From Rhizobium sp. Root274 (GTDB lineage: Bacteria > Pseudomonadota > Alphaproteobacteria > Rhizobiales > Rhizobiaceae): a stretch of DNA of 64,000 nt. Both the position numbers and the translations under genes were made by a program. How positions within the stretch are numbered: position 1 is the first letter of the stretch; the number at the start of each line of letters is the position of its first letter. Under the pieces are notes generated by a model, which worked only from the letters and a program-made list of their open reading frames with translations, was not told where the DNA came from and searched no databases. The stretch spans positions 732,944-796,943 of the forward strand of contig NZ_LMJE01000001.1 in the NCBI RefSeq assembly GCF_001429245.1, written 5' to 3'. Positions 55,918-64,000 of the stretch are shown piece after piece.

Positions 55918-57102
55918 ATGCAGACGGCACACACCACGGATATCGCGCCCGACTTCGCGCCCGACTGGGCGGCGATCGCGGTTGTCATCCTTGGGGTCAC
56001 CGCCTTTGCCGTCGGCCAGGGACTGACCTATCCGTTGATTTCGCTGATCCTTGAAAGCCGCGGCGTCTCGTCCAGCATGGCGGGCTTGAACGCCTCGGTC
56101 TTTGCGCTGGGCCTCGCCTCGTCGACGCTGCTGATTGGCACACTCACTCAAGTCGTGCGCGGCGATCGACTGATCGTCGCCTCGCTGCTGGGCGTTTCGA
56201 TCTGCCTTGCCACCTTCTCCGCCTTCGACAGTATCGCGGTCTGGTTCGTCGCCCGCTTCCTGCTCGGTTTCTGCACCAGCATTATCTACACGGTCTCGGA
56301 AGCCTGGCTGAACACCGCCTGTCCCGACCGCCTGCGCGGTCGCGTGTCCGGCGCCTATAGTGCGGGCATGTGTGCAGGGTTCGCCGCCGGGCCGCTCGCC
56401 ATACCGCTTGTCGGCATCGAGGATGGCTTTGCCTTTGCCATGACGGCGGCCTATGTGACGCTCGTCGCCTTCGCCTCCGTCATGCTCGGGCGGTATGCGA
56501 AAACCAAGCCGGAAGCGTCCGAGACCGGCGGTCTCATCACCTTCGTCAAACTCGCGCCGGTCCTCACGCTGATGGTCGTTGCCTTCGGTTTTTCTGATAT
56601 CGCGGCAATCTCGATGATCCCGCTCTATTTTGTCGAGCGCGGCTATAGCCAGAGTTTCGCGGCTTTCGTCGTCACCATGGTGGCGCTGCCGACGGCGCTT
56701 TCCCAGCCGTTCGTGGGCTTTCTGCTGGACCGGCTCTCGCGGCCGGTCATCGCGGTCTCGGGCTCGCTGATTGCCGCTGTGGCTTTCCTGATCCTGCCGC
56801 TCATGACGTCTCAGCTTGCGCTCCTGGTCACCATCTCCATTCTGGGGGCCGCCAGCTTCTCGCTTTATACGGCAGCCTTGACCTTGCTCGGCGAACGCTT
56901 TCGCGGTGGTCTTCTGGTCTCCGGCAGCGCCGTCTTTGCGCTGGCTTACGCGATTGGCAGTGCGGCCGGCTCCGGCTCCACGGGGCTCACCATGGATATG
57001 ATCTCGGTCGATGCGGGGCCGGTTTTCGTTGGTGTGCTGATGCTGGGTGTAACCGGCTTCTTCGCCGTCAACCTGATGCGCGGACGTGGGAGGGGTGCTT
57101 GA
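55918..57102 (+). CDS. MFS transporter
   Basis: A protein of 394 residues with about 12 hydrophobic segments and MFS features (TQVVRGDRLIVASLLGVSICLATF, RFLLGFCTSIIYTVSEAWLNTACPDRLRGRVSGAYSAG). The sequence resembles YcaD/YfcJ-type sugar or drug transporters. ATG 55918 has GGAGG upstream. Its end overlaps the next gene's possible TTG start (TTGA). Confidence 0.87.
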   Translation: MQTAHTTDIAPDFAPDWAAIAVVILGVTAFAVGQGLTYPLISLILESRGVSSSMAGLNASVFALGLASSTLLIGTLTQVVRGDRLIVASLLGVSICLATFSAFDSIAVWFVARFLLGFCTSIIYTVSEAWLNTACPDRLRGRVSGAYSAGMCAGFAAGPLAIPLVGIEDGFAFAMTAAYVTLVAFASVMLGRYAKTKPEASETGGLITFVKLAPVLTLMVVAFGFSDIAAISMIPLYFVERGYSQSFAAFVVTMVALPTALSQPFVGFLLDRLSRPVIAVSGSLIAAVAFLILPLMTSQLALLVTISILGAASFSLYTAALTLLGERFRGGLLVSGSAVFALAYAIGSAAGSGSTGLTMDMISVDAGPVFVGVLMLGVTGFFAVNLMRGRGRGA

Positions 57103-57107
57103 CCTCC

Positions 57108-57449
57108 ATGCTCGAAACCTCGCCGCCCGAGATATTCGACTGTCAGGCCTGTGGGGCCTGCTGTGCCTATTCTGCCGATTGGCCGCGCTTTTCCCTCGAA
57201 AGCGACGAGGAGATCGCTGCCATACCCGAGGCGATGATCGCCAAGGACGAGAGCGGCATGAGGTTCGAAGACGGGCGCTGTGCGGCGCTCACCGGCGAGG
57301 TCGGTAAACATGTCGGCTGTGCGGTCTATCTGGTGCGGCCGCATGTCTGCCGCACCTGCATGCCTGGTGACGAGGAGTGCAAGATCGCGCGGGCCGAATT
57401 CGGCTTCAGCCTGGAAGGTCTTCCGGAGCCCGAGATCTACGAGGCGTAA
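57108..57449 (+). CDS. YkgJ-family cysteine-cluster protein
   Basis: A protein of 113 residues with CQACGACCAYSADWP, CAALTG, GCAVYLVRPHVCRTCMPGDEEC, the eight-cysteine pattern of the zinc/Fe-S binding YkgJ family. Function unknown. A TTG at 57099, three codons upstream, overlaps the transporter stop and is an alternative start; the genes are likely cotranscribed. Confidence 0.85.
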   Translation: MLETSPPEIFDCQACGACCAYSADWPRFSLESDEEIAAIPEAMIAKDESGMRFEDGRCAALTGEVGKHVGCAVYLVRPHVCRTCMPGDEECKIARAEFGFSLEGLPEPEIYEA

Positions 57450-57452
57450 GCC

Positions 57453-57782
57453 TCAGGGGACGGTGATGGTCACCTGATCCGCCGGCAATTCGCCGCCGAT
57501 TTCCGCCGTCTGGCTCTTCTTGTCGTAGACGCAGATCGAGCTCACCGTGGCATCGGCCCCAACTGCCTTCCCGGTGAGAATGGCCATGCCGTAGCTCTCG
57601 GTGCCGAAGGGATCGACAACGACCTTCGGCTCTTCAATGCGGCCCTCCGCAAGCGCCGTGCATTTGGCTGCTACATCCTTGGCGAACTCGTCCCAGGCAT
57701 CGTCAGACGAAGCGGAGGCCGTTGAAGACAGGGGGAGAACGAACAGCGCTGCAGCGGAAACGAGGCGGGCAAATGAGGTCAT
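57453..57782 (-). CDS. Small secreted protein of unknown function
   Basis: A protein of 109 residues with a signal peptide (1-25, TASAS) and a compact mature part containing two cysteines (AAKCTALAEGR and SSICVYDKKSQ). No family is recognised. It is divergent from sodB, with 194 bp between, and converges with the cysteine-cluster gene. Confidence 0.65.
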   Translation of the reverse strand: MTSFARLVSAAALFVLPLSSTASASSDDAWDEFAKDVAAKCTALAEGRIEEPKVVVDPFGTESYGMAILTGKAVGADATVSSICVYDKKSQTAEIGGELPADQVTITVP

Positions 57783-57976
57783 GGAACACCTTGGCGTCGA
57801 TTGGCGGGGTTTCGAAGATCGGTTGGAAACGGCCTGCCTGCAAGTCCAAAAACGGAAGACATTTCTTTCCTCCCCACTCCGATTTTTGGAAGGGCAAAGG
57901 TTGCCTCGCCCTTCAAGCGCACCTATGTTCCCGTCACCTGCCAAAACGCAATCCATTGCCCAAAGGAGATATCACC

Positions 57977-58579
57977 ATGGCCTTCGAATTGCCCGCCCTG
58001 CCCTATGCTTACGACTCGCTGGCACCTTACATGTCGGCAGAAACCCTCGAGTTTCACCATGACAAGCATCACCAGGCCTATGTGACCAACGGCAACAACC
58101 TCCTGAAGGATTCGGGTCTCGAAGGCCTATCGCTCGAAGAGATCGTCAAGCAGTCCTATGGCAAGAATGCCGGCCTGTTCAACAATGCCGGCCAGCACTA
58201 CAACCACCTGCATTTCTGGAACTGGCTAAAGAAGGACGGCGGCGGCAACAAGCTGCCCGGCAAGCTGCAGGCAGCCGTCGACAGCGATCTGGGTGGCTAT
58301 GACAAGTTCAAGGCCGATTTCATCGCCGCGGGCACGACCCAGTTCGGCTCCGGCTGGGCCTGGCTCTCCGTCAAGGACGGTAAGCTGGAAATCTCCAAGA
58401 CGCCGAATGGCGAAAGCCCGCTGATCCATGGCGCATCGCCGATCCTCGGCGTCGACGTGTGGGAGCACTCCTACTACATCGACTATCGCAATGCCCGTCC
58501 GAAGTATCTCGAAGCCTTCGTCGACAACCTGATCAACTGGGACTACGTGCTGGAACTTTACGAAGGCGCGACCAAGTAA
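57977..58579 (+). CDS. sodB: Superoxide dismutase, Fe/Mn type
   Basis: A protein of 200 residues with the metal ligands in LEFHHDKHHQAYV (His), HYNHLHFWNW (His) and DVWEHSYYIDYRNARP (Asp and His), and TTQFGSGWAWLSV. It removes superoxide in the cytoplasm. ATG 57977 has AAGGAG upstream. A terminator follows. Confidence 0.97.
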   Translation: MAFELPALPYAYDSLAPYMSAETLEFHHDKHHQAYVTNGNNLLKDSGLEGLSLEEIVKQSYGKNAGLFNNAGQHYNHLHFWNWLKKDGGGNKLPGKLQAAVDSDLGGYDKFKADFIAAGTTQFGSGWAWLSVKDGKLEISKTPNGESPLIHGASPILGVDVWEHSYYIDYRNARPKYLEAFVDNLINWDYVLELYEGATK

Positions 58580-58604
58580 GCGTCTGACAGACCCGTCTCG
58601 TCGT

Positions 58605-58636
58605 ACGCCCGGTGCCGCAAGGTGCCGGGCGTTTTT
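58605..58636 (+). terminator. Terminator after sodB
   Basis: ACGCCCGG and CCGGGCGT pair around a 12-base loop and are followed by TTTT. Confidence 0.9.
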
Positions 58637-58737
58637 CGTTTGCGGCTGCGGCAGAATGGTGGGTCCGGCCGATGGAACCATCGCCGTGCCACCACGTTTG
58701 TTCGCCAAGACCCAGTCAAAAATGAAAGGAACGTCCC

Positions 58738-59064
58738 ATGGCGACTTCGAACCTGCAGGCAGAACTGCGCGAGCTGCGCGAACAGATGAATGACCTGAAG
58801 ACGGTGATCAGCCGCGAGACGAGCCGGGGCACCAGCCGCATCCGCCATCGTGCCGTTGATGCATTCGACGGTGCTGCAGACACCGCAAGCGCTATGGCAG
58901 GCTATGCGCGTGATGGCGCCGATGCCGTTGCCGGCGTCGTTCGCCGCCATCCGGGCGCGACGTCTGCTGGCCTGATCACTCTCGGCATCCTCGGCGGTCT
59001 GATCGGTTATCTCGTGGCCAATTCCGCTCCGGCCGCGCGCGACAATCGCTGGCGCTGGAACTGA
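58738..59064 (+). CDS. ElaB/YqjD/DUF883-like membrane-anchored protein
   Basis: A protein of 108 residues: amphipathic helix (residues 5-30, LQAELRELREQMNDLKTVIS), an Ala/Asp-rich middle and a C-terminal hydrophobic segment (SAGLITLGILGGLIGYLVA). The layout matches the YqjD/ElaB group, which binds ribosomes at the inner membrane in stationary phase. It is nine bases upstream of the DUF2188 gene. Confidence 0.75.
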   Translation: MATSNLQAELRELREQMNDLKTVISRETSRGTSRIRHRAVDAFDGAADTASAMAGYARDGADAVAGVVRRHPGATSAGLITLGILGGLIGYLVANSAPAARDNRWRWN

Positions 59065-59072
59065 GGCCCGCT

Positions 59073-59330
59073 ATGGTCAAGGTGACCTATCACGTCGTCG
59101 AGCATGACGAAGGTTATGCCTACAGGCTTGGCGACGTCTATTCCGAGCCGTACCCGACCCATGCCGAGGCGCTTTCGGCAGCCCGGCAGGCAGCTGGCGC
59201 CCAGCAGCTCGCTGATGGCGATACCGAGATCAGCTGGCAGGACGCGGACGGCAATTGGCACAACGAACATGCGGACGGTGCGGACCGGCCCATGACGGAC
59301 GTGGTCGACGATGTTGACGACGCCCGGTAA
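59073..59330 (+). CDS. DUF2188-like small acidic protein
   Basis: A protein of 85 residues beginning MVKVTYHVVEHDEGYAYRLGDVYSEPYPTHAEALSAARQAA, the DUF2188 pattern of a short beta-rich domain, and with an acidic end. The function is unknown. The preceding gene is likely cotranscribed; a terminator follows at 59354. Confidence 0.78.
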   Translation: MVKVTYHVVEHDEGYAYRLGDVYSEPYPTHAEALSAARQAAGAQQLADGDTEISWQDADGNWHNEHADGADRPMTDVVDDVDDAR

Positions 59331-59353
59331 AGCCTGCCTAGCAGGCTAAGGGG

Positions 59354-59382
59354 AAAGCCCGTGGCACCGCCACGGGCTTTCT
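59354..59382 (+). terminator. Terminator after DUF2188-like gene
   Basis: AAAGCCCGTGGC and GCCACGGGCTTT (12 bp, perfect) around ACC, followed by CTT and further T-rich sequence; it may serve the convergent chemoreceptor as well. Confidence 0.92.
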
Positions 59383-59406
59383 TCGTTTTCGCCCCTCTGG
59401 AATGGC

Positions 59407-61251
59407 TCAGGCGGCGCGACGCATCTGCGTGCGATCTGCCTCAATCCTGAAGCGCTCGATCATCACCCGCAACGCTGCAGCTTCCTGTGCCAATCGGCTT
59501 GCCTCGTTGCTCTGGTCGTCTGAGACCCGCGCATTTTGCTGGGTTGCCGTATCGAGCGTGTCGACAGCACCCGCAATGTCGCGCAAGCCATTGGACTGAT
59601 CCTGCGAGAAGTCGGCGATGGCATCCATGTGGTCGTTGATCGTCTGGATGAGGCTGCCGATTTCAACCAGCGTTTCGCCGGTTCCATGCACCAGCTTCAC
59701 TCCGTTTTCGACCTGGGCGGTCGAATTCTGGATCAAGGTCTTGATCTCCTTGGCGGCATTTGCCGAGCGCTGTGCCAGTTCCCGGACTTCCTGGGCGACA
59801 ACGGCAAATCCCTTGCCGGCCTCGCCTGCACGAGCGGCCTCGACACCGGCATTGAGCGCCAGAAGATTGGTCTGGAAGGCAATCTCATCGATCACGCCGA
59901 TGATGTTGGAGATCTGCTGCGCGCTCTCCTCGATGCGGTGCATCGCCTGTTCGGCTTCCGTCACAACCTTGCCGGAATTCAGCGCGCTCTGGTTTGCCTT
60001 TTTCGCTACCTCGCGGGCGTCGGTGACCCGCTTGTTCGCTGCGTGCACGGTCGCGTTGATCTCCTTCAGCGACGCAGAGGTCTGTTCCAGGGATGCAGCC
60101 TGGCTTTCAGTCCGCCGTGCGAGTTCATTTGCCCCCGCTGCGATCGTGCCGCTGCCGTTGTCGATCACGCCAGCCGCCCCCTGGATGGCGGACATGGTGC
60201 CGGCCAGTTCACGAACGGATGCGTTGAAGTCGTGCCGCAATGCCTCGAAGCTGGCGTCGAAGGGTTCCTCGATCTGGAAAGCGAGATCGCCGGAGGCAAG
60301 GCGGCGCAGGCCTGATGCCAATCCAGCCGTGGCGACCTGCAACTTCTCTGCTGCCTCTTCCTCGGCACGACGCTCGACGTCGCGACGGTGTTGCTCTGCA
60401 CGCTGACGGTTGTGTTCAGTCTCCGTTTCCAGAGACCGTGTACGACGCAGATTGTCACGGAAGACTTCCAGCGCACGGCCCAGCGTTCCCAGTTCGTCGC
60501 GCCGGTCATTCGTACCGACATCGATGTCGAGATTGCCTTCGGACAGGCTCTGGGTCGCACGGGCAAGCTTGCGCAGCGGATTGACTGCGGTCACGCGCAG
60601 CATCAGGACCACGAGCGCGATCATCACGGCAAGCGCGCCGGCCCCAATGGCGACCCGCTTCCAGGCATTGGCACGCCAGGCAGCGAGTTCCGGAGCGAGG
60701 TCGACTTCGGCGCTATAGACACCGACGACTTCTCCCGGCTGGATGTTCATCTTGGCGGTATGACAGGCGGCGCATTTCTCGTTGCTCGCACTGCCCTGGC
60801 CGAGAATGACCGGGCGGGTCATACGGAAGCGCTCGCCTTCGAGGCTGTTCAGCCGCTCGAGCGTTGCGATCGCCTGTTCATCGATGCGGTCGCGCGGTCC
60901 TTCAAATTCCGTCTCGCCCTGAGCCTTCTGGAAATCGATGACCTTGGGGCCCATGACCAGCCACAGCTTCACGCTGCCACCGGAGTTGGAAAACTGCTCC
61001 ATGGTGCCGTCGAGCGTTGCGATGGCCGGATCGTCTTCAGCCACTTCCTTACGGTTGAGCATCGCTTGGGTGTGGACGGATTCCAACATGTCCAGTGCCG
61101 CATCGCCGCGTTTTGCGGCCTTATCGGTGAGGGTCAGGCTTTCCGCGGAGATTTCGTAAGCGCCAGTGCCGGCCTGGATGGCGGCCACTGCGATGCCAAT
61201 TCCCAACACCATCTGGAGCGAGAGCGGCAGTTTCGTATATGATCTGAACAT
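59407..61251 (-). CDS. Chemoreceptor with periplasmic CXXCH haem-c motif
   Basis: A protein of 614 residues: helix 1 (about 12-30), a periplasmic domain (31-197), helix 2 (about 200-222), HAMP, a second HAMP-like segment (about 310-365), and a signalling domain with the conserved hairpin [49 protein letters not shown]. The periplasmic domain holds C160-A-A-C163-H164 (60760-60774), which would bind haem c covalently, and resembles the Tll0287-like (DUF3365) haem sensor. A redox or gas sensor for taxis is inferred. There is no CheR-tether pentapeptide; the end is TQMRRAA. Confidence 0.92.
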   Translation of the reverse strand: MFRSYTKLPLSLQMVLGIGIAVAAIQAGTGAYEISAESLTLTDKAAKRGDAALDMLESVHTQAMLNRKEVAEDDPAIATLDGTMEQFSNSGGSVKLWLVMGPKVIDFQKAQGETEFEGPRDRIDEQAIATLERLNSLEGERFRMTRPVILGQGSASNEKCAACHTAKMNIQPGEVVGVYSAEVDLAPELAAWRANAWKRVAIGAGALAVMIALVVLMLRVTAVNPLRKLARATQSLSEGNLDIDVGTNDRRDELGTLGRALEVFRDNLRRTRSLETETEHNRQRAEQHRRDVERRAEEEAAEKLQVATAGLASGLRRLASGDLAFQIEEPFDASFEALRHDFNASVRELAGTMSAIQGAAGVIDNGSGTIAAGANELARRTESQAASLEQTSASLKEINATVHAANKRVTDAREVAKKANQSALNSGKVVTEAEQAMHRIEESAQQISNIIGVIDEIAFQTNLLALNAGVEAARAGEAGKGFAVVAQEVRELAQRSANAAKEIKTLIQNSTAQVENGVKLVHGTGETLVEIGSLIQTINDHMDAIADFSQDQSNGLRDIAGAVDTLDTATQQNARVSDDQSNEASRLAQEAAALRVMIERFRIEADRTQMRRAA

Positions 61252-61399
61252 GGAACGTCCGTTGGATGCCCCCGCATTCGGTGGGCGATGTTAACGGTAA
61301 CACCTTCCTCGACAGGCGTTAATATTTGGTTCCGGATGGCAAAATCTAGCCATGCAAATCTTAGAGGATCGTTAATCTAGATTTACTTTTGCCGCTAAA

Positions 61400-61429
61400 G
61401 ACGTGGGGCGCCTTCGGACGCCCCACGTC
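61400..61429 (-). terminator. Terminator of the second chemoreceptor gene
   Basis: GACGTGGGGCG and CGCCCCACGTC form an 11-bp stem around an eight-base loop, followed on the minus strand by TTT. Confidence 0.85.
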
Positions 61430-61441
61430 CGGTTGCATTGA

Positions 61442-63466
61442 TCAGAACTCCGTCCAGTCCTGCTGAACGGGTGCCGGTGCCGCCTGGGCTGCCTTGCCGC
61501 CGCCGAAGGCACGGCCGAGCTTGCCGGCAAGTGCCCGGGCCGGTGATGGTGCAGCGGCATGGGTGGCGGATGCCGGCTTGGGCGCCGAGCGCGCCGGCAT
61601 TGCGGCGGACTGCGGGGTGGTGCGGCTGCCGCCTGCGTGGACGGCGTTTCTGGCCGGGGCAGCAGTTGCCGAGGGGCCGGACTGGCCAAGCCTGAACTGC
61701 GCCAGGAGCGTGTTGAGCGAATCCGCTTCTGCCGCCAGCGTGTGGGAGGCGGCCGTCTGCTGTTCGACCATGGCAGCATTCTGCTGGGTGCCCTGATCCA
61801 TGGCCGTGACGGCAAGATTGATTTCCTGAAGACCCGTCGACTGTTCGCGGGCGGCCGTGACGATCGCCTGGACATGGTGGCTGATTTCCTGCACGGCCGA
61901 GACGATCTTCTCAAGCTCCGTGCCGGTCTCGCCGACCAGGGCCACGCCATTGCCGACCTGGGCGGTGGAATTGGCAATCAGCGACTTGATCTCGCGGGCG
62001 GCATTGGCGGAACGCTGGGCAAGCTCGCGCACTTCCTGGGCCACGACGGCAAAGCCTTTTCCGGCTTCACCGGCACGGGCGGCCTCGACACCGGCATTGA
62101 GCGCCAGCAGGTTGGTCTGGAAGGCAATGTCCTCGATCACGCCGATGATGTTGGAGATCGACTGGGAAGACTGCTCGATGCCCGACATGGCGGCAACGGC
62201 GGAGCGGACGACTTCGCCGGAACGCTCGGCGCCGGCGCGTGTGCGCTCGACCAACTGGCCGACATCCTCGGCGCGCTGGGCGGTGTCCTTGACGGTGGTG
62301 GTGACTTCTTCGACGGCCGCGGCAGTCTGCTCGACAGAGGCCGCCTGCTGTTCGGTGCGCTTGGCGAGATCGTCTGCCGAGGCGCGAATCTCGGCAGCAC
62401 CCGCATTGATCGCCTTGGCATTGTCGCCGACGGTCCGGAGTGCCGCCTGGAGCTTGTCGACGGAGTCGTTGAAATTGCCGCGCAGGCTGTCGAGCCTCGG
62501 CGCGAAGGCACGCTCAAGCCGGAAGGCAAGGTCGCCATTGGCAAGGGCCGTCAGGCCCTGTTCCAGTTCACCCATGGCGAAACGGATCTCTTCCGCTTCG
62601 CTTGCTTTTTCCGCTTCCGTCTTTTGGCGTTCGGCCTCAGCCTGCTCGCGCATTGCACGGCGCTCATCCGCCATGCGGGCGCTTTCGATCGCAGCGTCCT
62701 TGAAGACGAGCACGGCCTTGGCCATTCGGCCGACTTCATCGCCGCGGTCAACGGCCGGAACCTCGACCTTGTGATCGCCGGCCGCAAGACGGCCCATGGC
62801 ATCGGTCATTCCGGTGATCGGGGTGACGATCGAGCGGGCGAGCAGCCAGATGAGGCCAACGGCGAAGACGCCGGCAACGGCCGCACCGAGAATGAGCGCC
62901 AGTTCAAGCGCATAATGGGCATTGTCGAGCTTGGCGCGGATCTCCGCCGTTCGATCGGCGAGAAGCGCCTTGATCTCACCACCGGCTGCACGGAACTCAT
63001 CCAGTTCGCCCGTGCCCACCGTCTTGTCGATCGCTGCAATCTCGGCGGCTGCCAGCGTGCCGGCCTTGCGGGCGGCAATCTGCGGATCGGCGACATTGGT
63101 GGCATAGGCGCCGGCAGCGCTGCGCATCGCCTCGATCTTGCCGCTGACGGCCGTGTCGCCGGTGGCCAATGTGGCAGCCTCGGTAAGGGAGGTCTCCAGC
63201 GCGTTACGCTCGGTCGTCACTGCGGCAAGCGTTGTATCGCTGCCGAGCAGCAGATAGCCGCGCTCGTTTGCGGCCTGTTCGGCCATGGCAGTCTTTGCGC
63301 TATCGATGAGGTTCACGATACGCTGGGCGCGGTCCTGATCGATGAGCGCCATCTTGGCGGTATAAGCCTGCAGAAAGACGACGACCGAAGCCAGAAAGCA
63401 GCCGGCCATGATGGTGCAGAAGGTGAGGATCAGCTTCTTGCTGAGAGACAGGTTGTTGAGCGACAT
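61442..63466 (-). CDS. Methyl-accepting chemotaxis protein with CheR-tether pentapeptide
   Basis: A protein of 674 residues: helix 1 (about 10-33), a helical periplasmic ligand domain (34-185, resembling 4HB/CHASE3 type), helix 2 (about 188-210), HAMP, a second HAMP-like region, and a signalling domain with [49 protein letters not shown]. After a long Ala/Pro-rich linker it ends QDWTEF, of the xWxxF type that tethers CheR. The ligand is unknown. It is transcribed separately from the other receptor. Confidence 0.94.
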   Translation of the reverse strand: MSLNNLSLSKKLILTFCTIMAGCFLASVVVFLQAYTAKMALIDQDRAQRIVNLIDSAKTAMAEQAANERGYLLLGSDTTLAAVTTERNALETSLTEAATLATGDTAVSGKIEAMRSAAGAYATNVADPQIAARKAGTLAAAEIAAIDKTVGTGELDEFRAAGGEIKALLADRTAEIRAKLDNAHYALELALILGAAVAGVFAVGLIWLLARSIVTPITGMTDAMGRLAAGDHKVEVPAVDRGDEVGRMAKAVLVFKDAAIESARMADERRAMREQAEAERQKTEAEKASEAEEIRFAMGELEQGLTALANGDLAFRLERAFAPRLDSLRGNFNDSVDKLQAALRTVGDNAKAINAGAAEIRASADDLAKRTEQQAASVEQTAAAVEEVTTTVKDTAQRAEDVGQLVERTRAGAERSGEVVRSAVAAMSGIEQSSQSISNIIGVIEDIAFQTNLLALNAGVEAARAGEAGKGFAVVAQEVRELAQRSANAAREIKSLIANSTAQVGNGVALVGETGTELEKIVSAVQEISHHVQAIVTAAREQSTGLQEINLAVTAMDQGTQQNAAMVEQQTAASHTLAAEADSLNTLLAQFRLGQSGPSATAAPARNAVHAGGSRTTPQSAAMPARSAPKPASATHAAAPSPARALAGKLGRAFGGGKAAQAAPAPVQQDWTEF

Positions 63467-63672
63467 GAACTTCGACTTTCGGGCATGGCTTTAGGCCTTG
63501 CGAACGCGCAGGCGTTGCAATGCGGCGGGCGAGGCCTTCAAGCCATCGCCGCTGGAGCGGTTGCATGATCCAATCCGGGTTTTGCGCAGCCGTCATGGCG
63601 CGTTCAGGGGGAAGCCGAATCCATCCGATCGCGGCAATCCTGTCGAAAACGGTTTTACAACCCGTTACCAAA

Positions 63673-64000
63673 TCATGGCTGATTGCCCATGGTCCAGTCT
63701 TTGCTGGAGACAAGCATGAGGATATCGAGATCCCGCTCGGGCACGAAGTCCTTAGCGCGCATTTCGAATGTCGCAGGACCGGTCTTCTTGATGCCTTCGC
63801 CGCAGAAGCTGATGATGTTGTTGGGATTGCCTTTGTCCACGGTCAGGTGGAAGTCCTCAATCGGCCCGAACCAGTTGTTGCCGGTTGTCAGAATGTAGGA
63901 GAGCCACTGCTCGAAATAGTAGAGACCGGTGTCGAAGTTCTGCGACTTTTCCAGCTTGATCGCCGCTTTGAGAAAGTCGTCATCGAGGCAGTAGCGTTTG
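63673..64000 (-). CDS. DUF4424 family protein (5' end outside window)
   Basis: The last 109 codons are visible: KRYCLDDDFLKAAIKLEKS, SYILTTGNNWFGPIEDFHLTVDKG, NIISFCGEGIKKTGPATFEMRAKDFVPERDLDILML. The pattern matches the end of DUF4424 proteins, secreted rhizobial proteins of unknown function with paired cysteines. It reads out of the window, so its start and upstream region cannot be seen. Confidence 0.75.
   Translation of the reverse strand, partial: KRYCLDDDFLKAAIKLEKSQNFDTGLYYFEQWLSYILTTGNNWFGPIEDFHLTVDKGNPNNIISFCGEGIKKTGPATFEMRAKDFVPERDLDILMLVSSKDWTMGNQP

Noticed and set aside
61559..63568. 669-aa plus-strand frame opposite the second chemoreceptor
   Set aside because: The composition (Gly/Arg/Asp-rich) is that of the reverse complement of a chemoreceptor; the minus frame has complete MCP motifs.

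Overview
The window is a GC-rich chromosomal segment from an alphaproteobacterium. Gene content and order point to the Rhizobiaceae (Rhizobium/Agrobacterium/Ensifer and relatives): ctaC-ctaD-ctaB-small ORF-ctaG-ctaE-DUF983-SURF1 followed by ispH-thrB-rnhA, an ECF-type bioMNY, a histone-deacetylase-like gene next to xseB and dxs, a SoxR-type exporter module, and methyl-accepting chemoreceptors. The genus cannot be fixed from sequence alone. Almost all the DNA is housekeeping or signalling sequence. I see no rRNA, tRNA, CRISPR array, insertion sequence or prophage.

Layout. 1-9.7 kb: the 3' part of a membrane GGDEF/EAL protein, a frameshifted LysE-family exporter, a MazEF-like toxin-antitoxin pair, YqgE, an orphan DsbD-N domain protein, a peroxiredoxin, an intergenic inverted repeat pair, and a zinc ABC importer (aztABC/troCBA type) preceded by a Zur-like palindrome and a tiny membrane ORF. 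9.7-13.2 kb: Dabb protein, a HicA-like/HTH pair that may be an undescribed toxin-antitoxin system, rnhA, thrB and hicAB. 13.3-23.5 kb: PAS-GGDEF-EAL protein, ispH, and the whole aa3 cytochrome oxidase biogenesis cluster on the minus strand, with a perfect TTGAT-N4-ATCAA (FNR/FixK-type) box just upstream of ctaC. 23.8-32.9 kb: IalB-like protein, tldD, VOC protein, ParD with a frameshifted ParE, penicillin-binding D,D-carboxypeptidase with SPOR domain, SoxR with a perfect SoxR box and divergent MFS exporter, NodB-type deacetylase, pdxH, lipoprotein. 33-42 kb: DnaJ-like protein, fabI, histidine phosphatase, DUF1344, a 1021-aa sensor GGDEF-EAL protein, aroC, ribB with a degenerate RibA domain. 42-55 kb: HAF-repeat autotransporter, membrane protein, GNAT, YcaQ-like glycosylase, bioMNY, thioesterase, deacetylase, xseB, MntA-HepT pair, pirin, dxs. 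55-64 kb: TacAT-like pair with a 27-bp perfect operator, MFS, Fe-S cluster protein, sodB, two small stress proteins, two chemoreceptors (one with a periplasmic CXXCH haem-c motif), and the end of a DUF4424 gene.

Themes. (i) c-di-GMP turnover: three GGDEF/EAL proteins, all with apparently intact EAL motifs. (ii) Six toxin-antitoxin-like pairs spread singly between housekeeping genes, one with a broken toxin. (iii) Redox and metal control visible in DNA: Zur-like, FNR/FixK-like and SoxR boxes. (iv) Two single-base frameshifts (LysE and ParE) that are either real decay or assembly errors. Best candidates for something new are the HicA-like/HTH pair at 10.2-11.0 kb, the 40-aa membrane ORF that opens the zinc operon, and the haem-c chemoreceptor.
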